DNA of 62,851 bases from Planctomycetaceae bacterium (GCA_012959465.1 DUDC01000086.1:66051-128901); one strand, 5' to 3'; counted from the stretch's first letter, positions 38,701-47,403 are shown. Numbers and translations: made by a program. Notes: generated by a model not told the origin, from the letters alone.

Positions 38701-38743
38701 AGATGCGGCCGATCTGCTTGAGTTCCTTTCCTCACTTAAGTAG
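35714..38743 (+). CDS. Secreted PQQ-type sugar dehydrogenase with three CxxCH motifs
   Basis: This 1009-residue protein begins with a signal peptide (an ATG at 35732 is an alternative start). Residues 60-400 form a glucose/sorbosone dehydrogenase propeller: F-D-R-P-V-D-L, G-F-A-F-H-P-D-F, G-G-H-N-G-G-S-L, Y-I-S-T-G-D-G, and G-H-R-N-P-W-R-M. Then comes a domain with C581-I-L-C584-H585 and C666-A-T-C669-H670, and finally the planctomycete cytochrome module with C888-R-N-C891-H892. Up to three hemes could pass electrons on from the sugar oxidation site. The C-terminal module repeats that of the preceding gene, which lies 178 bases upstream; co-regulation is likely. Confidence 0.92.
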   Translation: MRENYRMTRTPFQWFAIAVTVAQLSCYCLAEEKKQGPFGIEQRVAWTTSRIHGTPDPPLPMVTERAFPNLTFDRPVDLMSVPGTDQMLMVELGGKLLTFHTVSDTSETMLAADVSEIPAAKAVGDALKVYGFAFHPDFERNRQCFICYALKADDPQGTRVSRFHATSIDPLRIDLSTEEILITWLAGGHNGGSLQFGPEDGYLYISTGDGSPAFPPDIHDTGQDVGDLLASVLRIDVDHPEGDRLYSVPADNPFVTTKGARGEIWTYGHRNPWRMSFDSVTGDLWIGDVGWEMWEMIYRAAPGANFGWSLLEHRQPIRRDIVRGPTPVTPPAAAHSHTEARSMTGGHVYRGRRLPELVGSYIYGDYVTGKIWGLVAESSSPKPWELADTVLQIICFGIDRNRALYIVAYDGTLHRLVENPRSNRVSQFPRSLSGTGLFASAADHELAAGVIPYEINAEPWADGTTSSRFIAIPGTTRLGVHQKNNPQKGIIKGEWSYPDGAVIGKTIHLQVAPGVLRRLETQILHREGDQWRAYCYIWNDKQDDAVLSSGGAVDRAFTIEDATAEGGLRQQTWHFASRTECILCHTTRRGSVYGFRVPQLNRDVAYEKLTDNQLRTLAHIGLFEEPLVKGHDVNSPPVDQLPQTPNPADSGVSLAERARSYLHVNCATCHCRGGGGSASIELVDSLSFERTRLVSRPSQGTFGIVDPWILAPGDPYRSVLYYRMSKLGRGRMPHLGSQMVDVAGVQLIHDWILDLPESEAPTDDVARLDSAARSWHKILRFESEPSPREREVAVDGLLSSANGAIRLATALLQPGQTENISKASGELAVRRGSQHSDAAIRDLFESFVPEQMRTKRLGSTIDPQSILTRIASLDRGRELFVKAQNMQCRNCHRVAGQGKSVGPDLDHIGTRMSRQEILINILDPSRRVDAKFQTWLAQTTSGEVISGLLVERSEEVVVLRDSSGKDVRILPDEIEVLVAQKKSLMPDLLLRDSTAQDAADLLEFLSSLK

Positions 38744-38750
38744 AGACAAG

Positions 38751-38850
38751 GTGTGGCACCGACTTCGCCAGTGTTCGTGCGTTGGCGATACCGGTCCAGG
38801 GCCGCATGTGGGAGAATGGCCGAAAAGCACTGGCGAAGCCCGTGCCACAC
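38751..38850. repeat. Inverted pair of family B repeats
   Basis: GTGTGGCACCGACTTCGCCA (from 38751) and its inverse copy ending GAAGCCCGTGCCACAC (38828-38850) form a 100-bp unit with 23-base arms, 20 of 23 positions complementary by eye. It starts 8 bases after the stop of the sugar dehydrogenase gene. The size and paired arms resemble a small non-autonomous mobile unit (MITE- or REP-like), but no target-site duplication is obvious. Confidence 0.7.
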
Positions 38851-39353
38851 ATTGGGTGTATGGCCCACGCACTGCCTTTTTCGGTGCGATTGTGGCGAAT
38901 ATCTGGATTGATCTCGACTAGATCTCCGTTCGCTCTCCGCTAGCGACCAAGATCACTTGGCGAAGCGTTGGTTTTTGTTCAGCCCGAATCAGAATGGTGT
39001 TGGGGCACCAGGGTGAGCAATTCCTGTGTTTTTGGGCTCGCTGGCACGACTTGGCGGCGAGCTTGGCATGCAAATTGCGAGTGTAAGTGGGAGATCGCAC
39101 CCACTTCGCGGGTTCGGCCGGATTTCGGTCGGAACTGTCTGAGCACTCAGAACGTCCATGGAGCAGGTAAATAGGCTGATTTTTTGCGTAATTTTGCCAC
39201 TGGCTGGACCCGGACGACAACGTTGATTCGGGCACCGCCTAAACGCAGACAATGCTGACAACAATCCACGTTACGTCGTGTTCTTGCAACATCGTGGCGC
39301 GGCCGACACTTTGAAGAGACAACACGAATCCGACCACTTTGTAAGGGAACCCC
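38851..39353. other. Long upstream region of the giant surface-protein gene
   Basis: Apart from the sigma-54-like element, this 500-base stretch holds no gene I can support. Short open frames on both strands lack family features. AAGGGA at 39345-39350 serves as the ribosome binding site of the following gene. Confidence 0.5.
39064..39079 (+). promoter_or_regulatory. Candidate sigma-54 promoter
   Basis: TGGCATGCAAATTGCG matches the -24/-12 consensus TGGCACG-N4-TTGCW at all but two positions, and the GG-N10-GC spacing is exact. It is on the strand of the giant surface-protein gene, 275 bases upstream of that ATG, within a 610-base gap with no gene. If real, expression depends on RpoN and an enhancer-binding protein, and the 5' leader is about 260 bases. 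Confidence 0.55.
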
Positions 39354-42300
39354 ATGCCACTTAAGTCCTCGCGTCGCCGACGTCTTCGCCGAAGGAAGAG
39401 GGGCACGCGCCAATTAGGTCGTTTGATGCAACTCGAGTCCCTTGAGTCGCGTCGCTTGTTGGCCGGATTGGTCACTGGCGAAGGTGAACACACAACCGTC
39501 CACATCCACTTGTCGTTGTTTGTCAACGGGGCAGAGCAACTGCTGCCGGCAAACATCGGTGTTCAGGGTGACGACAGGGCCGATACGTTTACTTTGGCCG
39601 AAGAGGGCGACGTCTTTTTTACACCCGACTCGAGTATCACCCTCGAGACGTTTTTTGATACATGGCGCACCAATGCGGGGCAAGCAGGCAACAATCCACT
39701 GTCGAATTTTAGTCAGCAGGAACTGCTGGGTAACGTGGCCAATACAAATCACTTGGTCAAGATGTTTGTCAACGGGCAAGTTGTCCTTGATTATGAAGAC
39801 TACGTGTTGCAGAACCACGACCATGTTGAGGTGGTGTACACAGACAATCCTGTGGTCTCCGTAAATACGAACTTCGGTTCAATCCTCATCGAACTGTTTG
39901 AAGATGAAACACCAGGAACCGTCGACAATTTCCTAAACTACGTCAACGATGGCGACTATGTAAACTCATTTTTTCATCGCAGTGTGCCTGGCTTTGTAAT
40001 TCAAGGTGGCGGATTCAAGACTACGGATACTACCTTTAGCAGCACGGCCCAATTCAGCTCAGTGCCGACGGATCCCCCGATTCCAAATGAACCGCTAATT
40101 TCCAACTTGCGTGGCACAATTGCGATGGCCAAGACGTCGCAACCGATAAGCGCGACCAGCCAGTATTTTTTCAACCTGGGCGATAATTCGTTTCTCAATG
40201 CAACCGACTTCACCGTTTTCGGCCGGGCGCTGGACATGACGGTTGTCGACGGGATCGCCAGCATACCAGTGGACAAAACCAATGGATCGCCATTCGGCGA
40301 GCTCCCGTTGACCGCCTCTAACGAGCTCACGGTGGTAGCGAATGTGCTGGGGCACGGCGAGTTAGTGGGTGAAAAGTATCTGGATGCCAATGCAAATGGC
40401 GTGCGTGATGTGAGTGAAGTCGGCATCCCGAATGCGATTATCTACAGCGATGCCAACAGTAATGGTGTCCGAGATGCGGGCGAGTTGTTCACTTCAACCG
40501 ATGCCAATGGCGATTTTCGTTTGGCGGCAGCACCTGGCACACATACGGTACGGTCGGAGTCGACGCAAGGCGCAACGCAAACAGAGCCTGTTGCGGGCTA
40601 CTCGGCAACCGTCGCCGTAGGTCGCGACACGATCGGAATGGTGTTCGGCGAGTCACCGCTGTTAGCTCCGACTGGGATCGATCTACTGGCGTCTTCCGAT
40701 ACGGGGACGGCCAACGACGACGACTTGACGCGGCTGAACAATGGTACAAATACCACGCTGCAGTTTGAAGTAACGGGCGTCGCCCCAGGTGCTGAAGTGT
40801 TGGTTCGAGTCGATGGGCTGGAGATTGGGTCCGCGGTGGTTGCTGCTCAATCCACCTCCGTGACGGTGACGACCAATGGGACGACGATCGTTAGCGATGG
40901 ACCCCATCAATTCGCTGCGGTCCAGCTTTCCAACTCGGTACAGAGCCCAGTTTCGGGATCGCTTGGTGTCACGATCGATTCCGTGTTACCGTCTCTGGTC
41001 GATAATATTCCACGGCAAGCTCAGGTGGGAGTTGAATACACGTTCGATGCCACAGGTAGCGACGACGCCATCGCAACCACTCTTTTTGGTTTGGTAAACC
41101 CGCCGGCTGGTATGACGATCGATCCGGCAACGGGCGTCGTCTCCTGGACACCGACCATTCAGCAGACAGTACCACAAACGATTGAATTGACGGTTACCGA
41201 CGCGGCGGGCAACAAAACGACGCTGCCAGCGAATGTAAACGTCGTAGGAGTGATCCCGGCGTTTCCCGAAAACTACGCCGCTGTCGAGGACACTCCACTG
41301 ACGATTGCTGTTGGCCAGGGCGTGCTTGATAACGACGGGGATCTAAACTCTGGTACGCTCACTGCTGCCGTCGTCACCGGACCGGCCAAAGGTGTTGTGG
41401 TCCTCAACTCGAATGGGTCCTTTACCTATACACCGGATGCGGATTTTTTCGGCAGCGACAGCTTTACCTATCAAGCGACGAACGGCACTGATGTCTCGAA
41501 TGTTGCACTGGTTTCGATCAATGTCAGCGGCGTCGACGACGCACCGCGGCCGTTTCCGGACGGATACACTCTGAATGAAGACGAGACCTTGGCGGTCGAC
41601 TTGAACGACGGCGTGGTATTCAACGATATCGAAATAGACGGAGAACCTCTGACGGCCGCTGTAGTGCAAACGACCACCAACGGGATCCTAACGTTCAATA
41701 GCGATGGTTCGTTCAGCTATAGCCCCAACAGCAATTTCTTCGGAAATGACACGTTCACTTACACCGTCACTGACGGGACGTCCATATCCGGGGCGACGAC
41801 CGTTTCTCTCACGGTGTTAACGGTTGCGGATGCACCCACCGCCGTAGGCGACAGTTTTACCCTGGACGAAGACTCGACGTTAACGGTCGCCGCGAATGAT
41901 AGCATTTTAACCAACGACAGCGATCCAGATCCCGCCAGCCTGTCGGCCGTGTTGGAGTCTGGACCAACGTTCGGAACACTCGGCCTAAACAGCGACGGCA
42001 CATTCACTTACACACCCAGTGCGAACTTTTTCGGTGCCGACACATTTACCTACCGAGCATCGGACGGTGTGCTGGAATCAGACGTCACCACGGTAACACT
42101 GTCAGTGACGGGAACGGCCGACCCACCGACGGCCGTGAACGACACGTCGACAGCAACCAACCAGGGCGTCCAAGTGACAATTGATGTTCTGGCGAACGAT
42201 AATACTGACCCAGACGGAGTGCAGACGCTGACGATCACCGACGTCTCATCCGGTTCCCAGAACAGTACCATCACCAATCAGGGAAGTACGATCCTGTACT

Positions 42301-44594
42301 CCGCGCCTCTCGGTTTCATCGGACAGGACGTGTTCACCTATACAGTGACCGATGCCGACGGATTGTCCAACTCAGCGACGGTCGTGGTGGACGTCGTTGA
42401 AGCCGCCAATAGCACGATTGGCGGTCGCGTCTACATCGACTTGAATCGCAACGGCGTCTTGGACAGCGGTGAGATTGGTCTGCCTGGTTCCCAAATTACT
42501 CTACAGGGCACGGTGTTGGGTGGCGTAGCTGTAACACGAACCGTGCTTACAGATACCAATGGTGTTTTCACCGTCGACGAATTGACGGCTGGTACGTACC
42601 AGTTGCGGCAAACTCAACCAGCCGCCACGATCGACGGTCTCGACTCTTCCACGGTCAATGGCGTCGTCGTCGCCGATGACCTGATCAGCAACATTGTTCT
42701 CAATGATGATGAGACGTTGACCGGCAATCACTTTGCCGAGCTGGGGGTCGCACCTCAATATGTAACGATCAACTGGTTGTTCGCCTCACAAATGTCGCTG
42801 TCACAATCCATGGTTGGAGCGGTTGCCGATGGTGAGGAGATGGCTGGCAACACTGAACTTGCCGATGCGATCCGCAACTCGAGCCCCATCTCGCCGCCGG
42901 TGAATTCGGTGCCAACAGCCGCTGACGACAGCTACCAGGCCAGTGTTAACCAACCTCTGACGGTGACTGGTGTCAACGGTTTGTTGAATAATGACTCTGA
43001 CCCAGATGGCGATTCGCTATCGATCAGTGTCATCGCACAGCCTACTAGTGGAACGGTTGTCCTGACGGGCGATGGAGGGTTCACGTACACGCCGAATGCA
43101 AGCTTTGTCGGGCAAGAGGTATTCACCTATCAGGTCAGTGACGGCCAGGCCGTGTCGAATGTCGCTTCGGTGCGGATCAATGTTCAAACGGTGCTCGGGT
43201 CCGCCCCCGTCGCGGTAGATGATACGTACACGGTTACGTCGGGGCAAACACTGCAAGTGGCCGCGTCGAGTGGTGTACTGGCTAATGATACGGACGCTGA
43301 TCAAGATGTACTTTCCGCCGCCGTATTGACCGATCCGTCAAACGGAGTGGTCACCGTTCTTACGACCGGCCAATTTGTCTATACGCCCACAACTGGGTTT
43401 TCTGGCGTGGATTCGTTCGGCTACCAAGTGAGCGATGGTCAGCTCACCGACATGGGAACGGTCACCATTACCGTCGATCCAACAAATGTCGCACCGATCG
43501 CGAACGGCGACGCATTCAGCGTGACCGAAGACGCCACGTTGAGTGTCCCGGTTGGTCAGGGCGTGCTAGCCAATGATAGCGACCCCAATGGTGATTCGCT
43601 GACCGCTGAGATCGTCTCATCCACGTCACATGGTACGTTGACAGTCAACACGGATGGTTCGCTGAGCTATATTCCGGAAAACAACTTTTTCGGTGAGGAC
43701 ACTTTCACCTACACGGCCGACGACGGCGAGTTGAAATCTACCAATACAACGAGCACGATTACGGTGACGCCGGTCAACGATGTGCCGGTCACGACCGCGG
43801 ACGAGTACCACGTCACGCCGAATCAGACCCTGACAATTTCGGCCGCCGATGGCGTGCTTCGCAATGATGTTGATATCGATGGCGGTCCACTCACCGTCTC
43901 GATCGTGACAGGCGCTGCCGGCGGCGGTGTTGCACTCAACGAAGATGGTTCTTTCACGTACGTGCCCACGACGGACTTCTCCGGGGACGACAGCTTCATT
44001 TATCAAGTTAGTGACGGTCAATTGACGGCACAAGATACCGCGACCGTCCGTGTGACGAACAACGACTTGGCATCTTTCCGTCTGGAAACCACTTTGTTTG
44101 ACGGGACGCCGATTACATCCGTCGAAGTCGGTGAGAGTTTTCTGTTACGTGTGCACACCGACGACCAGCGGGCAAGTGGATTGGGAGTGGAGGTCGCCTT
44201 TATCGATCTGTTGTACGATTCGACGCAGGTGACTTTGGATTCCAATGTCTCGTTCAACACCATCTTCGACACGGGTTCCAATGCCGACGTCACTGTTGCC
44301 GGACGTGTCGATGAAATGGGAGCAGCTCGCTCGATTCTGATGCCGTTGGGAAGTAGCGAAACGATACTGGCAACGATGGTCTTTCGAGCGGACGCCTTGG
44401 GGCCGGCACTGTTCAGTTCGGAGGCGGCGGATGACTTGCCTATTCATGATCTGCTCTTGCTGCGTGACCCGATTGGAGTCGCCCTTGATCAGATTTTCTA
44501 CGGAAGCACTTCGATTGAAATTGTCGCCGGTGGCTCCGGCGAATCAACTGAGAACTTTGCCGACGCTGTCGACGAATTGATGTCACAGCTGTAG
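39354..44594 (+). CDS. Giant LEPR-XLL surface protein with cyclophilin domain and tandem cadherin-like repeats
   Basis: This 1746-residue secreted protein opens with an Arg-rich tract and L-E-S-L-E-S-R-R-L-L-A-G at about residues 27-38, a variant of the planctomycete LEPR-XLL sorting motif. Then follow a cyclophilin-type isomerase domain at about 170-325 (F-F-H-R-S-V-P-G-F-V-I-Q-G-G-G, S-Q-Y-F-F-N-L-G-D-N), an SdrD-B-like domain at about 334-400, Ig-like domains to about 620, four VCBS/cadherin-like repeats at 634-1010 (D-S-F-T-Y, N-S-D-G-S-F), a second SdrD-B domain from about 1019, four more repeats from about 1184, and a cohesin-like C-terminal domain from about 1572. AAGGGA precedes the start. 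Expected on the cell surface or released; ligand and role unknown. Confidence 0.92.
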   Translation: MPLKSSRRRRLRRRKRGTRQLGRLMQLESLESRRLLAGLVTGEGEHTTVHIHLSLFVNGAEQLLPANIGVQGDDRADTFTLAEEGDVFFTPDSSITLETFFDTWRTNAGQAGNNPLSNFSQQELLGNVANTNHLVKMFVNGQVVLDYEDYVLQNHDHVEVVYTDNPVVSVNTNFGSILIELFEDETPGTVDNFLNYVNDGDYVNSFFHRSVPGFVIQGGGFKTTDTTFSSTAQFSSVPTDPPIPNEPLISNLRGTIAMAKTSQPISATSQYFFNLGDNSFLNATDFTVFGRALDMTVVDGIASIPVDKTNGSPFGELPLTASNELTVVANVLGHGELVGEKYLDANANGVRDVSEVGIPNAIIYSDANSNGVRDAGELFTSTDANGDFRLAAAPGTHTVRSESTQGATQTEPVAGYSATVAVGRDTIGMVFGESPLLAPTGIDLLASSDTGTANDDDLTRLNNGTNTTLQFEVTGVAPGAEVLVRVDGLEIGSAVVAAQSTSVTVTTNGTTIVSDGPHQFAAVQLSNSVQSPVSGSLGVTIDSVLPSLVDNIPRQAQVGVEYTFDATGSDDAIATTLFGLVNPPAGMTIDPATGVVSWTPTIQQTVPQTIELTVTDAAGNKTTLPANVNVVGVIPAFPENYAAVEDTPLTIAVGQGVLDNDGDLNSGTLTAAVVTGPAKGVVVLNSNGSFTYTPDADFFGSDSFTYQATNGTDVSNVALVSINVSGVDDAPRPFPDGYTLNEDETLAVDLNDGVVFNDIEIDGEPLTAAVVQTTTNGILTFNSDGSFSYSPNSNFFGNDTFTYTVTDGTSISGATTVSLTVLTVADAPTAVGDSFTLDEDSTLTVAANDSILTNDSDPDPASLSAVLESGPTFGTLGLNSDGTFTYTPSANFFGADTFTYRASDGVLESDVTTVTLSVTGTADPPTAVNDTSTATNQGVQVTIDVLANDNTDPDGVQTLTITDVSSGSQNSTITNQGSTILYSAPLGFIGQDVFTYTVTDADGLSNSATVVVDVVEAANSTIGGRVYIDLNRNGVLDSGEIGLPGSQITLQGTVLGGVAVTRTVLTDTNGVFTVDELTAGTYQLRQTQPAATIDGLDSSTVNGVVVADDLISNIVLNDDETLTGNHFAELGVAPQYVTINWLFASQMSLSQSMVGAVADGEEMAGNTELADAIRNSSPISPPVNSVPTAADDSYQASVNQPLTVTGVNGLLNNDSDPDGDSLSISVIAQPTSGTVVLTGDGGFTYTPNASFVGQEVFTYQVSDGQAVSNVASVRINVQTVLGSAPVAVDDTYTVTSGQTLQVAASSGVLANDTDADQDVLSAAVLTDPSNGVVTVLTTGQFVYTPTTGFSGVDSFGYQVSDGQLTDMGTVTITVDPTNVAPIANGDAFSVTEDATLSVPVGQGVLANDSDPNGDSLTAEIVSSTSHGTLTVNTDGSLSYIPENNFFGEDTFTYTADDGELKSTNTTSTITVTPVNDVPVTTADEYHVTPNQTLTISAADGVLRNDVDIDGGPLTVSIVTGAAGGGVALNEDGSFTYVPTTDFSGDDSFIYQVSDGQLTAQDTATVRVTNNDLASFRLETTLFDGTPITSVEVGESFLLRVHTDDQRASGLGVEVAFIDLLYDSTQVTLDSNVSFNTIFDTGSNADVTVAGRVDEMGAARSILMPLGSSETILATMVFRADALGPALFSSEAADDLPIHDLLLLRDPIGVALDQIFYGSTSIEIVAGGSGESTENFADAVDELMSQL

Positions 44595-44608
44595 TTCGCA
44601 CTCGCTTA

Positions 44609-44820
44609 CGTATCCGTGGCCGTTAACCCGAAGCGTCAGCAAGGGAAATCTCCCAATCTCGTCCTCGATTACTCATCGGCTCACGCAGTGACCCACAACC
44701 CGCAGCGTCAGCGAAGGGGTGCTGCCAATCACCTTCGCGGTCGATTACACTTCGGCTTACGAAGTGACCCTCAGCCAGATGCGTCAGCGAGGGAAACCTC
44801 CCAATCAGAATCGTACCTAA
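44609..44820. repeat. Direct repeats, family D (three units)
   Basis: Three diverged units about 72-76 bases long share the core GCGTCAGC at 44633, 44705 and 44781, followed by (A)GGGAA or AGGGG and CCAATC. They fill the gap between the giant protein and the oxidoreductase gene. A related inverted pair occurs at 52866-52925. A 76-codon open frame over them is an artefact. Confidence 0.75.
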
Positions 44821-44832
44821 GGAGAGAAAAAA

Positions 44833-45804
44833 ATGCCGACGATTCGATGGGGCCTTGTTGGATGTGGTGACGTCGTGAGAAAACGCGTTGCCCAGGCAGT
44901 GCTTGACGAACCGAGAAGTGAATTGGTGGCCGCGTGTCGTCGCGACAAACAGCGTTTGGACGAATTCTGCGATCGATTTCAAATCGACAAACGCTATCCT
45001 CGCGACACCGACCTTTTCACTGACCCCGACATCGATGCCGTCTACATCGCAACGCCAGTGAAAGACCACTTGCCGCAGACACTGGCAGCAGCACGTGCCG
45101 GAAAACACGTGTTGGTCGAAAAGCCGATGGCAATGAACGTGGCGGAATGTACTGAAATGATCGAGGTTTGCCGCGAGAACGACGTGCAACTTGGAGTGGC
45201 CTACTATCGTCGATTTTACCCGTTGGTCCAGCGGATCGAGGAGCTGCTTAAGTCAGGAGAAATTGGCACACCTCTTGCCATCTCGGCTGTCACATCCACC
45301 CCTTTCGCCTTGCAGTCCGGCGAGGAAGGGTATTGGCGAGTGATTGCTGAGGAAGGTGGTGGAGGTGCACTGATGGACATCGGTAGCCACCGTATCAACC
45401 TATTCGCTCATCTGTTCGGTGGTGTGCAGCAAGTGAAGTGTATTTGCCGCAACGTGGCGGCGAACTATGACGCCGAGGATACTTCAGTGATGGTGCTGGG
45501 ATTTGAGAGTGGGAGTGTTGGGACGCTTCAGTGCCATTTCGGAAGTGCCGTCGACCCTGACGAGTTTTCAATTACGGGTACGTTAGGGCGACTCTACGCC
45601 GCGCCTCTCAACGGTTCCGAGTTGGTGATCGAAACGGCGGCAGGATGCCGCACCGAACGCCACGACCCGCCGCCGAATTTCTGTGGACCACTGGTGACTG
45701 ATTTCGTCTCCTCCATTCTGGAGCGACGGTCACCGCGAGTTTGCGGTGACGAGGGCAAGCTGACCAATGCGATTATTGAACGCGGCTATAAAGACCGTAC
45801 GTGA
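44833..45804 (+). CDS. Gfo/Idh/MocA family oxidoreductase
   Basis: This is a cytoplasmic NAD(P)-dependent sugar oxidoreductase, 323 residues, with no export signal. AAGGAGAG lies just upstream of the ATG. The Rossmann motif is G7-L-V-G-C-G12, and the catalytic lysine is in V-E-K97-P-M. The second domain has the G-G-G-A-L-M-D-I-G-S-H-R motif with the active-site histidine. It is separated by repeats from the giant surface protein and followed by a minus-strand DUF1501 gene, so it is monocistronic. Oxidation of a sugar or inositol derivative is expected. Confidence 0.94.
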   Translation: MPTIRWGLVGCGDVVRKRVAQAVLDEPRSELVAACRRDKQRLDEFCDRFQIDKRYPRDTDLFTDPDIDAVYIATPVKDHLPQTLAAARAGKHVLVEKPMAMNVAECTEMIEVCRENDVQLGVAYYRRFYPLVQRIEELLKSGEIGTPLAISAVTSTPFALQSGEEGYWRVIAEEGGGGALMDIGSHRINLFAHLFGGVQQVKCICRNVAANYDAEDTSVMVLGFESGSVGTLQCHFGSAVDPDEFSITGTLGRLYAAPLNGSELVIETAAGCRTERHDPPPNFCGPLVTDFVSSILERRSPRVCGDEGKLTNAIIERGYKDRT

Positions 45805-45812
45805 GCCCCTTG

Positions 45813-45855
45813 GGTAGTTGCCAAATCAAGAATCCACCGGCACCGTGCCGGCCCA
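45813..45855. repeat. Dispersed hairpin repeat, family E (copy 2)
   Basis: GGTAGTTGCCA at 45813-45823 and the hairpin CCGGCACCGTGCCGG at 45838-45852 copy the element at 29058-29100. It starts 9 bases after the oxidoreductase stop and precedes a convergent gene, a position suited to a terminator. Confidence 0.72.
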
Positions 45856-46038
45856 CTGTACGACACAAGTCTCTTGTGAGAAAAACTGGCTGTTTGCCGC
45901 CGACACTTCTTTCAGCGGTTGGACAGAAGGTGTCTGTAAGATCGGCATTCGAATCTCCGAGGAAAATGTCAATCTGAACGGACTTGTGTGGTGGGGCAAG
46001 ACACGGCCGGCGCGGTTACCAAACCGCAGTCAGGGTCG

Positions 46039-47403
46039 CTACATCAACGGCAACACTCGACCATCACTTACGGGGAACGGCCGCCCCAGTTGATCGTGAA
46101 TCTCGGCGCGAGGTGAGATTCCGAGCGATTGAAAAATCGTTGCATGAAGATCGGCAGGCGAGCAAGGAGATGTCCGTGGGAACGCTCCCAGAGTGTCGCT
46201 GCTTCCGTACACTTGCCCACCACGAATCCCGCCACCAGCCATCGCGACCGAATAGACGTTGGGGTAGTGGTCGCGGCCTGCGGCGCCGTTAATTTTCGGC
46301 GTTCGCCCAAAGTCAGTTAGCATTACCACTAGCGTCTCGTCCAGCATGCCTCGTTGTTCTAAATCCAGAATGAGCGCCGACATGGCTCGATCGAATACCG
46401 GCAACAGTCTTTCTTTGAGGCGTCGGAAATTGTCACCGTGTGTGTCCCACATATCTCCCTTGCCACCGTTCAGATCGCCAGCAGCGCAGCAAACCTGAAC
46501 AATCGGTACGCCTGCTTCAACCAAACGTCGCGCCAACAGCATGCTCTGGCCACCGATATGCATGCCGTAGGTATCTCGAGTTTTGACATCTTCCGCGTCC
46601 AGATTGTAGGCGTTTCGCACTGCGGAGCTCAGCAGCATGTCCGAGGCGAGTTCTCGGAAATGCTCGAACTCCTCAAATTCGGCTGGAACGCTGATCGGTC
46701 GCTCCAAAGACGCAACGAGTTTTCGTCGCATTTGAGCTCGCGACAAAGCAACATTGTTCTTAAGGTCGAGGACTTCGGCACCCAATGAACGAGAAACTCC
46801 ACCCCAGGCAGTTCCCGCGGGTGTCTTCATGACAATTGGGTCGTGGGGTACGCCTAGCCAACCTCCGTATTCACCTCCCTGTAAAGTTCCGTTGTCGACT
46901 AACGGATATGGCAACCGCACGGCGCCGGGAACGCCTTTTGGCGCTGCCCGTATTTTCGACACCATGGCCGTTAACGAGGGCCATTGTTCTCGTGTGGGTG
47001 GAATGTTGCCAGCCGGAATAGGCGGAGGGGCATGCCCCGTGAGATTCCAGTACATTCCCCTTCCGTGAGCAGATTCACCGTGGTTGACTGAGCGCACAAT
47101 GGCCAATCGGTTGGCAATCTTGGCCAGGCGAGGAATATGTTCACCGACGATGATACCGGGAACGGCGGTCGAGATCGGGGAGAACTCTCCGCGTACATCG
47201 ACTGGAGCGTCGGGCCGAGGGTCAAAGACCTCGTGATGGCTCATTCCGCCCCAGCAATAGAGGACGATGCATGACTTGGCCTTACCCGACGAGGTAGCGG
47301 CCGTCGCCGAGCGGATGTTCAAGAACATAGGCAACGAAAGCCCAAGTCCGCCGCTGGCGGAACAGAGCATTTGTCGTCTTGTAAGATGCGACGTTTTTAG
47401 CAT
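46039..47403 (-). CDS. DUF1501 domain protein, Tat-exported (orphan)
   Basis: This 454-residue protein has a twin-arginine signal (L-T-R-R-Q-M-L-C-S-A, hydrophobic stretch, A-T-A-A). Family landmarks are C-W-G-G-M-S-H-H-E-V-F-D-P-R-P, W-D-T-H-G-D, T-D-F-G-R-T-P and G-R-D-H-Y-P. Where other members have S-Q-I-D or S-H-L-D, it has S-H-H-E, a change at a conserved spot. No DUF1549/DUF1553 gene is adjacent; the gene upstream on the same strand encodes a Tat-type Gfo/Idh/MocA protein, 245 bases away. Confidence 0.9.
   Translation of the reverse strand: MLKTSHLTRRQMLCSASGGLGLSLPMFLNIRSATAATSSGKAKSCIVLYCWGGMSHHEVFDPRPDAPVDVRGEFSPISTAVPGIIVGEHIPRLAKIANRLAIVRSVNHGESAHGRGMYWNLTGHAPPPIPAGNIPPTREQWPSLTAMVSKIRAAPKGVPGAVRLPYPLVDNGTLQGGEYGGWLGVPHDPIVMKTPAGTAWGGVSRSLGAEVLDLKNNVALSRAQMRRKLVASLERPISVPAEFEEFEHFRELASDMLLSSAVRNAYNLDAEDVKTRDTYGMHIGGQSMLLARRLVEAGVPIVQVCCAAGDLNGGKGDMWDTHGDNFRRLKERLLPVFDRAMSALILDLEQRGMLDETLVVMLTDFGRTPKINGAAGRDHYPNVYSVAMAGGGIRGGQVYGSSDTLGAFPRTSPCSPADLHATIFQSLGISPRAEIHDQLGRPFPVSDGRVLPLM

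Noticed and set aside
39042-39055. TGGCACGACTTGGC as a second sigma-54 site
   Set aside because: The GG to GC spacing is one base short, so the -24/-12 geometry is wrong.
38918-39235. Short open frames in the leader of the giant protein gene
   Set aside because: Compositional artefacts without start signals or similarity to known proteins.
44616-44870. 84-codon plus-strand frame before the oxidoreductase
   Set aside because: It consists of family D repeats and overlaps the better supported start at 44833.
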